From: a virus
Length of the DNA: 57,791 bases
IMG/VR virus record: IMGVR_UViG_3300032116_019333
Location: 1-57,791 of that record
Strand: one strand, 5' to 3'
Part shown: in pieces, positions 1-8,233 of the stretch
Layout: each line of letters opens with the position of its first letter
Numbering within the stretch: the first letter of the stretch is position 1
The notes under the pieces: generated by a model
Databases searched by the model: none
What the model was told of the DNA's origin: nothing
The model's input: the letters and a program-made list of their open reading frames with translations, nothing else
Program-made: the position numbers and the translations under genes

Positions 1-126
1 ACCGGAGACGGGATCCGTGTCCAGGCGCAGTCAGCCGATCCGGAGTGGAACCGATTGGCCGAAACATACTTCGCCATGTGGTCATCCCGCTGTGAAGTGA
101 CACGGCGTTTCTCCTTCGAGGAATGC
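1..126. repeat. Terminal direct repeat, left copy (assembly seam)
   Basis: These 126 bases recur exactly at 57665-57790. The last base of the window, 57791, is A where position 127 is C. Overlap of this kind is what an assembler leaves when it closes a circular or circularly permuted molecule. The portal frame reads through the joint without a break, so the unique length is about 57,664 bp. It could be a true short terminal redundancy, but the length looks like a k-mer overlap. Confidence 0.9.
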
Positions 127-1215
127 CAGGCGCTAGTCTGCCGGGGCATGGACATCGACGGCGAATACTTCGTCCACAAGACACGCGACCGAGCAGGCGA
201 ACCACGTATCCAGCTAATCGAATCTCATCGCATAGGCGACCAGTTCGGATCAAAGGAAACCCTTGACGGAGTGGGCCTCGATGCTTGGGGCGCACCCGTA
301 TTCTATCGTGTGATTGAGGATAGCGGGAAAAGCCGCGACATGCCCGCCGAGTCCATGCTCCACCTTCACGAACCAGAGTGGGCAGGATCATTGCGCTGCC
401 ACCCGACCATCCAGCACTCAATCAATAACGTGCTCGATGAAATGGAACTCCTCGCATTGGAAAAACACGCGGTGAAAGACAATGCCGATGTGTCACGGGT
501 TCTCAAGACCGCGCGCGGTGAGATCGACGATAATGGGGATTTTGTTGTCGGTGGCGCAGGTATTTCAGGAGATGCAAGCGATCCGGTGACGCTACAAAAA
601 ATTGTCGGCGGTAAGCTCGTGGCCCTCAAACCCGATGAATCGTTAGATAGCTTCCAGTCGAACCGACCGTCGCCTACTTTCACCGGCTTTTTGGAACACC
701 TACGCCGTGATTCCGCGCTTGGGATGATCCCCTTTGAGTTTGCTGCGGATTCGAGCAAGATTGGTGGAGCAGGTGTGCGCTTGATTGTAGCGAAAGCCGA
801 CCGTCGTTTTTCATTCCGCCAGATGATCCTTGAGCGTCGCTTGATTCGCCCTGTCTGGTCATACGTCATCGGCGATGCGATTGATCGCGGCATTCTTCCT
901 CCTGTCAATGAATGGTGGAAAATCTGCACTGTTCCCCCGAGGCGTGTGACTGTAGATGCTGGACGCGAAGCCCAACAAAATCGTGCAGATGTGGAGATGG
1001 GACTAAAGACGCTTTCCGATCACTTCAATGAACAAGGAGCGGACTTTGGTGAGGAGATCGAGCGCCGCGCCAGCGATGCGCAGCGCATCCTCCAAATAGC
1101 CGAAAAATATGGAGTCCCGGTTGAGATGCTGTGGAAGCCCTCTGGTGGCGCGTTGACACCGCCATCCGGGCGTGAGTCCGGTAATTCAAAATCGCGAGTG
1201 GCTGATTCAGCCTGA
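1..1215 (+). CDS. Portal protein, lambda gpB family (C-terminal part, continues from 57419)
   Basis: The portal is the dodecameric ring at the capsid vertex through which DNA is packaged and released. The frame is open from base 1, and its true start is the ATG at 57419 across the circular seam, giving about 486 aa, close to lambda gpB. The segment with HLHEPEWAG and the helix-rich C-terminus fit the lambda-type portal family. Neighbours agree: terminase, lysis genes and a gpW-like gene lie upstream and the S49 protease overlaps its end. A TTG at 55 is in frame but is not the real start. The final codons overlap the protease start at 1172. Confidence 0.88.
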   Translation, partial: TGDGIRVQAQSADPEWNRLAETYFAMWSSRCEVTRRFSFEECQALVCRGMDIDGEYFVHKTRDRAGEPRIQLIESHRIGDQFGSKETLDGVGLDAWGAPVFYRVIEDSGKSRDMPAESMLHLHEPEWAGSLRCHPTIQHSINNVLDEMELLALEKHAVKDNADVSRVLKTARGEIDDNGDFVVGGAGISGDASDPVTLQKIVGGKLVALKPDESLDSFQSNRPSPTFTGFLEHLRRDSALGMIPFEFAADSSKIGGAGVRLIVAKADRRFSFRQMILERRLIRPVWSYVIGDAIDRGILPPVNEWWKICTVPPRRVTVDAGREAQQNRADVEMGLKTLSDHFNEQGADFGEEIERRASDAQRILQIAEKYGVPVEMLWKPSGGALTPPSGRESGNSKSRVADSA

Positions 1216-2455
1216 AGCTCTGCAATCCATGGCAGCCTCTCTACGGGGGCTAGTGGATCGCGGTGGGATGCTTCCCAAGCAGACGGTTGAGAATCCGCTG
1301 CTTTCTGTCGAGGACGGCATTGGCATAGTTGCCATCGAAGGGCCAATCCTCCGCAAACCAGACCTCTTCGCACGGATCTTCTTTGGTGCCACGAGTGCCG
1401 AAGAAATCGGCGAGGCTATTCGCGAGGCATCTGGCCGCGAGGACGTCAAGGCGGTGTTACTCAATATCGATTCACCCGGCGGGACTGTGACGGGAACTCC
1501 TGAGTTGGCCGCCGCCGTAGCCAACCTTAACAAGCGAAAGCCTGTCTATGCGTTTTCCTCTGGCCTCATGTGTTCCGCTGCCTACTGGGTGGCTAGTCAG
1601 GCCCGTGCGATCTATGCCACACCATCAGCCCAAGTCGGCTCCATTGGCGTGGTGCAAGCTGTAATCGACAACAGCGCGGCACTCGATAAGGCGGGCATCA
1701 AGGTCGAAGTTTTTTCGGTCGGAAAATACAAAGCGATTGGCGCACCCGGCACCCCGCTGACAGACGACCAGCGAGAACTGATTTCATCGAACCTTGCCGA
1801 GATTGCCCGCGACTTCCATGCGGCGGTTCTTGCCAAAGGGCGTGCGATTCCTGCCGAAGCCATGGAAGGCCAGACCTTCAGTGGCAAGCAAGCACAGCGT
1901 CACAACCTTGCGGGAGTAGTTGCGGATCGGGCTGAGGCGATGAGCCGCCTTCGGGTCTATCACGCGTCGGTTGACACCGGATCACGGGCAATGGACACCA
2001 CTGTCGAAACCGAACTCGCCCAGGCACGCGCCGAACTGACCCAGCTTCAGCGCGATCACCAAGCTCAAGCTGATCTTCTAAGTGATGAATCGGCTACCGT
2101 TACTTCGCTGCGCGGCGAAGTGGAAACGCTTTCCGCCCAACTCGAAACGCTGACCGGCGAACGCGATTCGGCCACGGAGCAGGTTTCCACGCTGCAAGCC
2201 CGCATCACGGAACTCAATGCGTCGCAGTCTGATTTCGACAAGCGACTGCAAACCGAAGTCGCCCGAGTCGTCGCCTCCACCGGCACCACGATGCCAGCCC
2301 GCGTCACTCCCGCCGGGGACAGCAAGGCCGCCGTCACTCAAGCCACTTCGCTTCAAGACCTCGTCGCCGAATACACGCGCCTCGTGAACGCCAACCAGCC
2401 CGACGAGGCCGCCGCCTTCTACCAACAACACCTCGCCTCCCACTTCAACCGCTAA
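1172..2455 (+). CDS. Prohead S49-family protease with C-terminal scaffold (lambda gpC-like)
   Basis: Serine peptidase of the SppA/lambda gpC type that matures the prohead, 427 aa, GTG start overlapping the portal end. Residues about 50-250 are the S49 domain: INIDSPGGT-like segment at 98-105, nucleophile Ser135 in CSAAYW, general-base lysine near 187 in GKYKAIGAPG. From about 268 the protein becomes a charged, Gln/Glu/Ala-rich coiled coil ending in a compact tail, the place of the scaffold in lambda (gpC/Nu3). A GTTGAC box lies 19 nt before the GTG. An in-frame ATG at 1991 has its own box and probably makes a separate scaffold protein. Confidence 0.88.
   Translation: MSPVIQNREWLIQPEALQSMAASLRGLVDRGGMLPKQTVENPLLSVEDGIGIVAIEGPILRKPDLFARIFFGATSAEEIGEAIREASGREDVKAVLLNIDSPGGTVTGTPELAAAVANLNKRKPVYAFSSGLMCSAAYWVASQARAIYATPSAQVGSIGVVQAVIDNSAALDKAGIKVEVFSVGKYKAIGAPGTPLTDDQRELISSNLAEIARDFHAAVLAKGRAIPAEAMEGQTFSGKQAQRHNLAGVVADRAEAMSRLRVYHASVDTGSRAMDTTVETELAQARAELTQLQRDHQAQADLLSDESATVTSLRGEVETLSAQLETLTGERDSATEQVSTLQARITELNASQSDFDKRLQTEVARVVASTGTTMPARVTPAGDSKAAVTQATSLQDLVAEYTRLVNANQPDEAAAFYQQHLASHFNR
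1991..2455 (+). CDS. Nested scaffold protein from internal start (Nu3-like), putative
   Basis: In frame with the S49 protease gene, the ATG at 1991 would give a 154-aa protein holding only the coiled-coil scaffold part. Lambda does the same with Nu3 inside gene C. Support here is a GTTGAC box at 1970-1975, placed 20 nt before this ATG, as at many other starts in this genome. Whether it is translated separately is inferred. Confidence 0.55.
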   Translation: MDTTVETELAQARAELTQLQRDHQAQADLLSDESATVTSLRGEVETLSAQLETLTGERDSATEQVSTLQARITELNASQSDFDKRLQTEVARVVASTGTTMPARVTPAGDSKAAVTQATSLQDLVAEYTRLVNANQPDEAAAFYQQHLASHFNR

Positions 2456-2461
2456 GCCGCC

Positions 2462-3361
2462 ATGTCCAACAGCAACGCCACCGTCAATTCCCCGCTGATC
2501 GCCCAAACGGCGCTCAACACCCTGCTCGCGAAGTTTCCGATCCTGAGCCGCATCGCCACGGACTTCTCATCCTCCAGCGTGAAGTTCAACCAGGACATCG
2601 TCACCCACATCGTCACGCCAACCGTGGCGCATGACTTCGACCCTGCCACCGGTTACGTCCCCGACGACCAAGCGCAAGTCGATGTCACTGTGAAAATCGA
2701 CAAGCACGCATACGCGGGTTACTCGATCACCGATGTCGAGCGTTCCACCAGTGAAATCGATCTCAACCAACGCTATGCCGACAAGGTGGCCTACGCGCTC
2801 GGTCGCAAGGTGTGTGATGATCTGATGGCACTCATTATCGCCGCGAACTTCACCAACGAAACCGAGGTAGCTCAAGCCACCTTCGGACGCGACTCGGTGG
2901 TGGACATCGGCACCAAGCTCAACAAGCGCTTCATCCCAGACATGGGCCGCTTCATGTTCGTGAACTCGGACTACTACAACGCGCTCCAGAAGGACGAGGC
3001 ACTTTACAAGGCATACATCACCCCGGCCGCCAGTAACGTGGTCGTCAGCGGCATGCTGCCGGACGTGAACGGTTTCGCCGTCATCGAATACTCGGCACTC
3101 CCAGAAAACGCCGAGAACCTAGTCGGCTTTGCCGGTATCCGCGAGGGCCTCATCATGGCCGCTCGTGTGCCGGACGTGCCTACCAACACCGGCGACACCG
3201 CGATTCGTGTGGTCACCGACCCGCGCACTGGACTCTCCGTGCAAGTTCGCGACCGCTACGACGGCCGCCTTGGCAAGCAGGAGGTGAGCTTCACGCTCAT
3301 GTATGGTTTCGCCAAGGGCAGTACCCCAGTCATCGAGCGCATCGTCAAGCCCACCCCCTAA
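2462..3361 (+). CDS. Major capsid protein
   Basis: 299-aa coat protein with presumed HK97 fold, by position just after the protease/scaffold and by composition. The N-terminal part has an extended arm and an E-loop-like stretch (DQAQVDVTVKIDKHAYAGYS), then the alpha-helical spine segment RYADKVAYALGRKVCDDLMA, and a beta-rich C-terminus with GLIMAARVPDV and YDGRLGKQEVSFTLMYG. No separate gpD-like decoration gene is seen. It starts 6 nt after the protease stop without a Shine-Dalgarno, and a strong hairpin terminator follows it. Confidence 0.85.
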   Translation: MSNSNATVNSPLIAQTALNTLLAKFPILSRIATDFSSSSVKFNQDIVTHIVTPTVAHDFDPATGYVPDDQAQVDVTVKIDKHAYAGYSITDVERSTSEIDLNQRYADKVAYALGRKVCDDLMALIIAANFTNETEVAQATFGRDSVVDIGTKLNKRFIPDMGRFMFVNSDYYNALQKDEALYKAYITPAASNVVVSGMLPDVNGFAVIEYSALPENAENLVGFAGIREGLIMAARVPDVPTNTGDTAIRVVTDPRTGLSVQVRDRYDGRLGKQEVSFTLMYGFAKGSTPVIERIVKPTP

Positions 3362-3384
3362 CCCATCCTTGGTTGTGGTTCATC

Positions 3385-3424
3385 AAATGCCCTCTCCGGG
3401 AAACTGGAGGGGGCATTTCGTTTT
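3385..3424 (+). terminator. Rho-independent terminator after capsid gene
   Basis: A 13-bp stem (3385-3397 with 3406-3418, one G-T wobble) closes an 8-nt loop and is followed by CGTTTT. It probably lowers transcription of the neck and tail genes relative to capsid. Confidence 0.8.
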
Positions 3425-3441
3425 GACAGCCGACCCGTGGC

Positions 3442-3753
3442 ATGAGCCTCGATTCTGAAATCCTCAGGGACTTCCACCAATTACTGGCCGAGCATGGAAC
3501 CAGCGCCACCTGGAAAGACATCCCATTGCACGTGCTTGTTAGCCGTGTTCGCAGCGACCAGCAGATTGAGATCGGCGGCTTTGTGGAATCGCCTGAACTG
3601 AACCTGCGAGTGTTGAAATTATCTTTCTTGGGCGAGCTTCCCAAGTTCGGCGAGCGCATCGAGTTGGATGGCAGGGACTACCGGATTGCCAAGGTCGGAT
3701 TCCATCCCCGCTCGCCAATCATCACCCTCAGCCTGACCAGTACCGATGAGTAA
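3442..3753 (+). CDS. Head-tail connector, lambda gpFII-like
   Basis: 103-aa protein in the neck position. The C-terminal half (RIELDGRDYRIAKVGFHPRS) has the small beta-barrel look of phage head-tail attachment/stopper proteins, and the spacing between capsid and the gp10/gpZ-like gene agrees. It probably seals the connector and docks the tail. A TTTTGACA sequence, a variant of the GTTGAC box, ends 14 nt before the ATG. The family match is by eye and position. Confidence 0.6.
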   Translation: MSLDSEILRDFHQLLAEHGTSATWKDIPLHVLVSRVRSDQQIEIGGFVESPELNLRVLKLSFLGELPKFGERIELDGRDYRIAKVGFHPRSPIITLSLTSTDE

Positions 3754-4534
3754 TGAAGTCCGCTTCGCCGCCAAGATGCAGGGTGCCAGTGAAGTTATCC
3801 GCTTACTCAAAAAGCATCCGGAGAAAATCGGCCGCACCCTAGAGTCACTGGTGAAGCAGGAGGCACGCGGGCTGGCGGTCGAGTTGGCACGCAGCACCCG
3901 TCCGCACGGGTTTTCAGAAAAGGCACACAAACACGGCCAGAGAGCCGTGGCCAAGGACATCAGTAGCGTGTTCGCCCTGCCATCCGATGCCTTTGAGGAA
4001 ATCCGCAAGTCGGATCCTAATGCCGCAGACCGATTCTGGGCCAACATCCAAAACCGCAGATTCTCAAGAGCACAAACCGCGCTACGGTCCTCAAGTTCGG
4101 CATGGAGTGATCTCATCGTGGGTCGTCTCGATCCGAATCTTCACGGATGGGGCAAATTTGGCGGTAGAATGCCCAAGCAGATCGTCAATAGCCCCAAGAC
4201 CCGGGAAACCTACATCCAGCGTATCCAGAAGCGGGTCGGCTTCGCCAAGGGCACCTGGATCAATGCGGCCAAGTCGATTGGCGGACGGGTCCGAGGCGCA
4301 GCTCAATGGGCTAGTCGTCACCGCAAGGCACCCGGCAGCGCAAAAGTCCGCGTCGGAACAAAGCCGTCCGTCACCCTCGTCAGTCACCTTGACTACATGG
4401 ACGATGTCCTGAGCTACACCGGCATCAAAATCGCGCTAAATGTGGCCTCCGGAAAACTCCGCAAGGCCCTGGTGACATCGGTCAGGAAGATCAATGAGCG
4501 GGCGAATCGGTCACTCAGAAGGCGAGCGGGTTGA
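3746..4534 (+). CDS. Neck/tail-completion protein, HK97 gp10 / lambda gpZ-like
   Basis: 262 aa, overlapping the previous gene by 8 nt. The start (VRFAAKMQGASEVIRLLKKHPEKIGRTLESLVKQEARGLA written here as separate helices) resembles the gp10-type opening in which a helix precedes a basic middle region. Long basic stretches run through the C-terminal half (AAQWASRHRKAPGSAKVRVG, NERANRSLRRRAG). It probably sits at the tail-proximal face of the neck, between connector and tail terminator. Length is longer than HK97 gp10 and nearer lambda gpZ. Confidence 0.62.
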   Translation: MSNEVRFAAKMQGASEVIRLLKKHPEKIGRTLESLVKQEARGLAVELARSTRPHGFSEKAHKHGQRAVAKDISSVFALPSDAFEEIRKSDPNAADRFWANIQNRRFSRAQTALRSSSSAWSDLIVGRLDPNLHGWGKFGGRMPKQIVNSPKTRETYIQRIQKRVGFAKGTWINAAKSIGGRVRGAAQWASRHRKAPGSAKVRVGTKPSVTLVSHLDYMDDVLSYTGIKIALNVASGKLRKALVTSVRKINERANRSLRRRAG

Positions 4535-4551
4535 CTTGATTTAACGATCAG

Positions 4552-4977
4552 ATGTCCACCCTGATCGAATACGCACTCACATCCAGACTCGCCGCATGGC
4601 TCAACGACAATCGGCCTGAAGCGATTCCTGAATCCGTCCCCATCCACGTCGCCAACAAAGACGAACTTCGCTCCCGCCCGTGCATCGTGCTGGCAACTTC
4701 GGAAACCAAACCAATCCCGGCCATGCGCCACACGGCACGACTCAAACTCGACGTCCATCTGTTCACTCAGGTCGATGACACGCCGATTTCCGATCACGCC
4801 AACTGGGCCGTCGCACTGGTGGATGCTCTCGCCGGAATTCAAACACTCAAGGTAGCCCTCGATTCGGAAACCTTCTGCCTGCATGACTTGTTGCTTCGCG
4901 ATTCTTCGACGGTGCCCGACGAAACCCGTGGCCGCGAAACCGTCATCAGTTACGAGCCTGTGGTTTCAGCGGTGTGA
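4552..4977 (+). CDS. Tail terminator protein (gpU-like)
   Basis: 141-aa alpha/beta protein of the size and position of lambda gpU, which caps the growing tail tube. It has an N-terminal helix (LTSRLAAWLND), then alternating strands and helices with LDVHLFTQVDD in the middle. A GTTGAC box at 4530-4535, containing the previous gene's TGA stop, lies 21 nt before the ATG. Assignment rests on order (after gp10/gpZ-like, before the tube gene) and fold impression. Confidence 0.6.
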   Translation: MSTLIEYALTSRLAAWLNDNRPEAIPESVPIHVANKDELRSRPCIVLATSETKPIPAMRHTARLKLDVHLFTQVDDTPISDHANWAVALVDALAGIQTLKVALDSETFCLHDLLLRDSSTVPDETRGRETVISYEPVVSAV

Positions 4978-5007
4978 CCTCTCGGTTGACATCCCAACCG
5001 GGAGCAA

Positions 5008-5379
5008 ATGGCCGCATCGCTCCTTGGCAAAACCGGAAACTGGGGAATCCCCCAGGATGAATCCGGCATCTTGATCACCGACTTGTCTTTCGACTTCTCG
5101 AACCAGGAGAAGACCGTTCTCGACAAGGGCGGCGAAATCATCGGCCTGTCGCTCTACCAGGAAATGGCCGAGATCAAACTCTCTGGCCTCGTTGCCAAGG
5201 ACTCTGCCTTCAACGGCAAAATCGGCGTCGCGCTCACCTTGTCCAACAGCGTGCCTGCGCACCTCAACCAGAGCGGCGGCATAACGATCATCACGCAAAT
5301 CAGCCGCAGCCTCAACAATGAGGACTTCGAGAAGATTGACGTCACCGCCAAGCACTACCCGCACGTCACGGGTTCCTGA
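5008..5379 (+). CDS. Major tail tube protein, putative
   Basis: 123-aa beta-rich protein located where the tube subunit belongs, between the tail terminator and the frameshifted chaperones. The segment SLYQEMAEIKLSGLVAKDS looks like the paired strands of tube proteins. It is short for the family, so it would be a minimal tube domain without an Ig-like extension. A GTTGAC box at 4985-4990 stands 22 nt before the ATG, away from any stop codon. Confidence 0.5.
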   Translation: MAASLLGKTGNWGIPQDESGILITDLSFDFSNQEKTVLDKGGEIIGLSLYQEMAEIKLSGLVAKDSAFNGKIGVALTLSNSVPAHLNQSGGITIITQISRSLNNEDFEKIDVTAKHYPHVTGS

Positions 5380-5405
5380 TCCCCCTTCCAACCTGAGATC
5401 CATCC

Positions 5406-5807
5406 ATGAACGCCGTATCCCATCTTTCCTCAACCGCGACCAGCAACACTTGTCTGGCTGCGGCACTCACCGCCATCGGCATCGAGCTTGCCGAAAAACC
5501 ATTCGTCCGCGTCGTCGGCGATGGCATTCGTGGCGAACGCTTTGTCTGGTTCTTCGAGCCACAGAGTCCGGATGGTAAATTCCAGACCAAGGACATGATC
5601 GCTGCATGGAACGACGATGCATGGCACGTATCCAATCCTGAGCACCCGTTCGCTTACATCAAGTGTGCCCTGCTTAACCGCGAGCGGCTGGTCGATAAAG
5701 TGAAACAGGACGTGCCGCTCGCCTGCGTGAAGCGCCGGGGCAAGATCGCCCTGTTGTCCCTCAATGCTTCGCCCCGCACCGAAGATTTCTTCCTCCGCCA
5801 CCTCTGA
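5406..5807 (+). CDS. Hypothetical tail-region protein
   Basis: 133 aa, no family I can name with certainty. The N-terminal half contains CLAAALTAIGIELAEKPFVR followed by WFFEPQSPDGKF, a mixed alpha/beta pattern also seen in small uncharacterised phage proteins next to tail chaperones. It follows the tube gene and is read just before the chaperone gene. The leader carries CCTGAGATC just upstream of the ATG, a sequence shared with the starts at 43427 and 47831. Confidence 0.6.
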   Translation: MNAVSHLSSTATSNTCLAAALTAIGIELAEKPFVRVVGDGIRGERFVWFFEPQSPDGKFQTKDMIAAWNDDAWHVSNPEHPFAYIKCALLNRERLVDKVKQDVPLACVKRRGKIALLSLNASPRTEDFFLRHL

Positions 5808-5811
5808 AGCC

Positions 5812-6231
5812 ATGGACGATCCAAAGCGACAACAACTCCAGTCTGCCGCATTCTCCGATGTGGAAACGATGATCGGCAACAGCCTGATGCGCCCGCTTTC
5901 ACTCGCGAGCTATGACGTGCTCCTGCGAACCGGCAACCCGCTGGTGAGAGGTGAAATGCCCGAGGAAGGAACGCCGGAATTCACATCGGCACTCATGGGC
6001 TTCGTATTCGTTCACTGCGCTTCGTGGCCGGATGTCGTGCGTGCATCCTTCGACGACCACCGATTCCGCGAAGAAGCATTGATCTTCTGCGGTGATTTCA
6101 CGCCGTCTGATTTCCACACTGCGTTCAAACGGCTTGAGGAACAATCAAAGCAACTGGAGGCGGCGCAGGTCGAACCCGCATCGGAGCTGGGCGGAAAAAA
6201 GTCATCCCGTGCGATGAGCCGGGGTTCCTAG
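5812..6231 (+). CDS. Tail assembly chaperone, short (G-like) product
   Basis: 139-aa protein upstream of the tape measure. Like lambda gpG it is helical and ends in a basic, slippery region. The ATG at 5812 is 4 nt after the previous stop; an earlier ATG at 5764 would overlap the previous gene by 44 nt and is less likely. Near its end is the heptamer A AAA AAG at 6195-6201 in the zero frame, where a -1 slip joins it to the next frame. Chaperones of this kind coat the tape measure during tail assembly and are not in the finished virion. Confidence 0.75.
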   Translation: MDDPKRQQLQSAAFSDVETMIGNSLMRPLSLASYDVLLRTGNPLVRGEMPEEGTPEFTSALMGFVFVHCASWPDVVRASFDDHRFREEALIFCGDFTPSDFHTAFKRLEEQSKQLEAAQVEPASELGGKKSSRAMSRGS

Positions 6232-6455
6232 CCGCCCAAGTGTTCGCCATCGCCGCCGAGACCGGATGGTCAGAGGATCGAATCCTTTTCATGCCACTTG
6301 GACGGCTCGCCCAATACCAACACTGCCTGTTTCGTCGCAATGGCATCCGCACCCGCTGGTCCAACGCCACCCCGGATGGAACCAGCGTGAAATCCCAACT
6401 CCAGGCTCTCAGGGAACAATGGGAGCAGGCGGACACCAGTCCATCACCGGGTTGA
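5812..6455 (+). CDS. Tail assembly chaperone, -1 frameshift (G-T) fusion product
   Basis: The zero-frame codons around the slip read GGA AAA AAG TCA. This is the dnaX-type heptamer A AAA AAG at 6195-6201. After a -1 slip the frame continues as VIPCDEPGFLAAQVFAIAA and runs to a stop at 6455, giving a 214-aa fusion of 130 plus 84 residues. The second part has no good start codon and no ribosome site of its own, and its coding frame is open directly from the slip site, as expected for a T domain. Lambda G/GT and most siphoviruses use this arrangement to fix the ratio of the two forms. Confidence 0.8.
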
Positions 6456-6471
6456 CTGCACCTATCTCTTG

Positions 6472-8217
6472 ATGAGCACCCTCACCGTCACACTTGGAGC
6501 CGACATTTCCGCACTGAAGCGGGCGATGGCGACTGCCGGGGATGTGGTGACGGCATCCGCTCGTCGCATGAGTAAAATCACAGGTGCCGGACTGGCAGGT
6601 CTTGGCAAAGGTGGTGCGCTTGCATTGCAGAAGGGCTTTTCTCTGAGCGGTGTCGCGCTCAAGGCAGGCATCGGTGGAGCCCTTGCAGGTGGAGTTGCTG
6701 CCATTGGCGTTGGCGTAAAGGCGATCAATTCCGCCGCCGACTTTGAGCAAACCAAGGTGGCCTTCACCACCCTCATCGGTGATGCGGCCAAAGCCGAGGA
6801 AACACTGGCCAAGCTGCGGGAGCTAGGTGCGCAAACACCGTTTGAATTTCCAGAGCTGGCAGACGCGGGACGCAAGCTGATCGCATTCGGCGAATCGGCG
6901 GACACCGTACCCGAAACGTTGCGCCGGATCGGCGACATCTCCGCCGGTATTCAGGCTCCAGTCAATGAAATCGCGGAACTCTACGGCAAAGCGCGTGTCC
7001 AGGGGAGACTCTTTGCCGAGGACATCAATCAGCTAACAGGACGAGGCATCCCGATCATCCAGGAACTCGCCAAGCAGTTTGGCGTATCTGATTCAGAGGT
7101 GAAGAAACTCGTGGAATCCGGTAAGGTCGGATTCCCAGCCATCGAGCAGGCATTCATTTCGCTCACATCGGAGGGCGGCAAGTTTTCAGGAATGATGGAA
7201 GCTCAGAGCAAGACGACTTCTGGCCTATTCTCCACACTCAAGGACACAATCAACGAGGTGCTTCTCACTCTCGGAACGCCCATCAATGACGCGATTCGCC
7301 CGCTGGTGGCCGAAGCGATCACCCTGTCGCAAAAACTCGCCCCATTGGCCAAACGTGTCGGCGAGGCTGTGCGCGATTCAATCCAGTTCGTTATTGCCGC
7401 ATTTAAGAGCGGTCAACTGATCAGCCTGATTATCACCACGCTCAAACTCGGTTTTCTAACGGGAGTCAACAGCCTGATCGACGGATTTCGCACGGCGGTC
7501 GGATTCCTCTGGAACGCGATCACCGACGGCACCATGTGGGTCAATCTCGGCAAGCTCTATCTGGGAGTGGCGGTGAAGTTCTACAATCAAATCCTCCGTG
7601 GCTTTGAGGCTGCCATCAACTTCCTTGCGGCAGGAATGGAGTGGATCGGAGGTATTCTAGTAAAGCAGATCCTCAAGATTCCAGGCATGGAGAAACTGCT
7701 TGGATTTGGCGCGCAGGACGTGAACACCAACTTCGGTGACCTGTATAACAGCAGGAAAGACGGCAAGCTCTTCGGTCTCGATCTCGATGGCATGGAGGAT
7801 TTCGGCGATAAGCTCACGTCCGAGGGATCAACAGGAATCTCAGACCGACTTGCTGCAGCCGCAGCGAAAGCCATTCAGGACACCGCAGCCAAGGGTGAGT
7901 TCATCGATACAAGTTCCCTGCAGCAGCAGATGACCGGAATTATGCAGAAGATCCGCGATGCGATGCCGAAGCCGGAAGCGATCAAACAGGCTGCAGCCAG
8001 TTCCGCAAAGACGGCTTCGCCACTACCTACCCCCACCGCACAATCCAAGGGGTTTGAGCCGATTGTCACGTCGCTTGGAAAAATCGGAGGTGGTGGGTAT
8101 TCATCCGGTGTTCTGGACGCCCAGCGCGAAAACAACCGACTGACTGCTGAATCCAACCGCCTGCTTGTGAAAATCGCGGGTGCAAAGACAGCCTCCACTG
8201 TGGCCGCCTTCGGTTGA
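6472..8217 (+). CDS. Tape measure protein
   Basis: 581 aa, the longest alpha-helical tail protein; it sets tail length and later forms the DNA channel at the membrane. The N-terminus TLTVTLGADISALKRAMATA is typical of tape measures. A Gly/Ala-rich hydrophobic stretch follows at about 45-90, then the conserved tape-measure block with AADFEQTKVAFTTLIGDA and LNQLTGRGIPI-like text, and more hydrophobic segments around 320-400. A GTTGAC box at 6451-6456, including the stop of the chaperone T frame, lies 20 nt before the ATG; a TTG three bases earlier is a poorer start. Confidence 0.88.
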   Translation: MSTLTVTLGADISALKRAMATAGDVVTASARRMSKITGAGLAGLGKGGALALQKGFSLSGVALKAGIGGALAGGVAAIGVGVKAINSAADFEQTKVAFTTLIGDAAKAEETLAKLRELGAQTPFEFPELADAGRKLIAFGESADTVPETLRRIGDISAGIQAPVNEIAELYGKARVQGRLFAEDINQLTGRGIPIIQELAKQFGVSDSEVKKLVESGKVGFPAIEQAFISLTSEGGKFSGMMEAQSKTTSGLFSTLKDTINEVLLTLGTPINDAIRPLVAEAITLSQKLAPLAKRVGEAVRDSIQFVIAAFKSGQLISLIITTLKLGFLTGVNSLIDGFRTAVGFLWNAITDGTMWVNLGKLYLGVAVKFYNQILRGFEAAINFLAAGMEWIGGILVKQILKIPGMEKLLGFGAQDVNTNFGDLYNSRKDGKLFGLDLDGMEDFGDKLTSEGSTGISDRLAAAAAKAIQDTAAKGEFIDTSSLQQQMTGIMQKIRDAMPKPEAIKQAAASSAKTASPLPTPTAQSKGFEPIVTSLGKIGGGGYSSGVLDAQRENNRLTAESNRLLVKIAGAKTASTVAAFG

Positions 8218-8233
8218 CGCGCCCCACTGTGGC

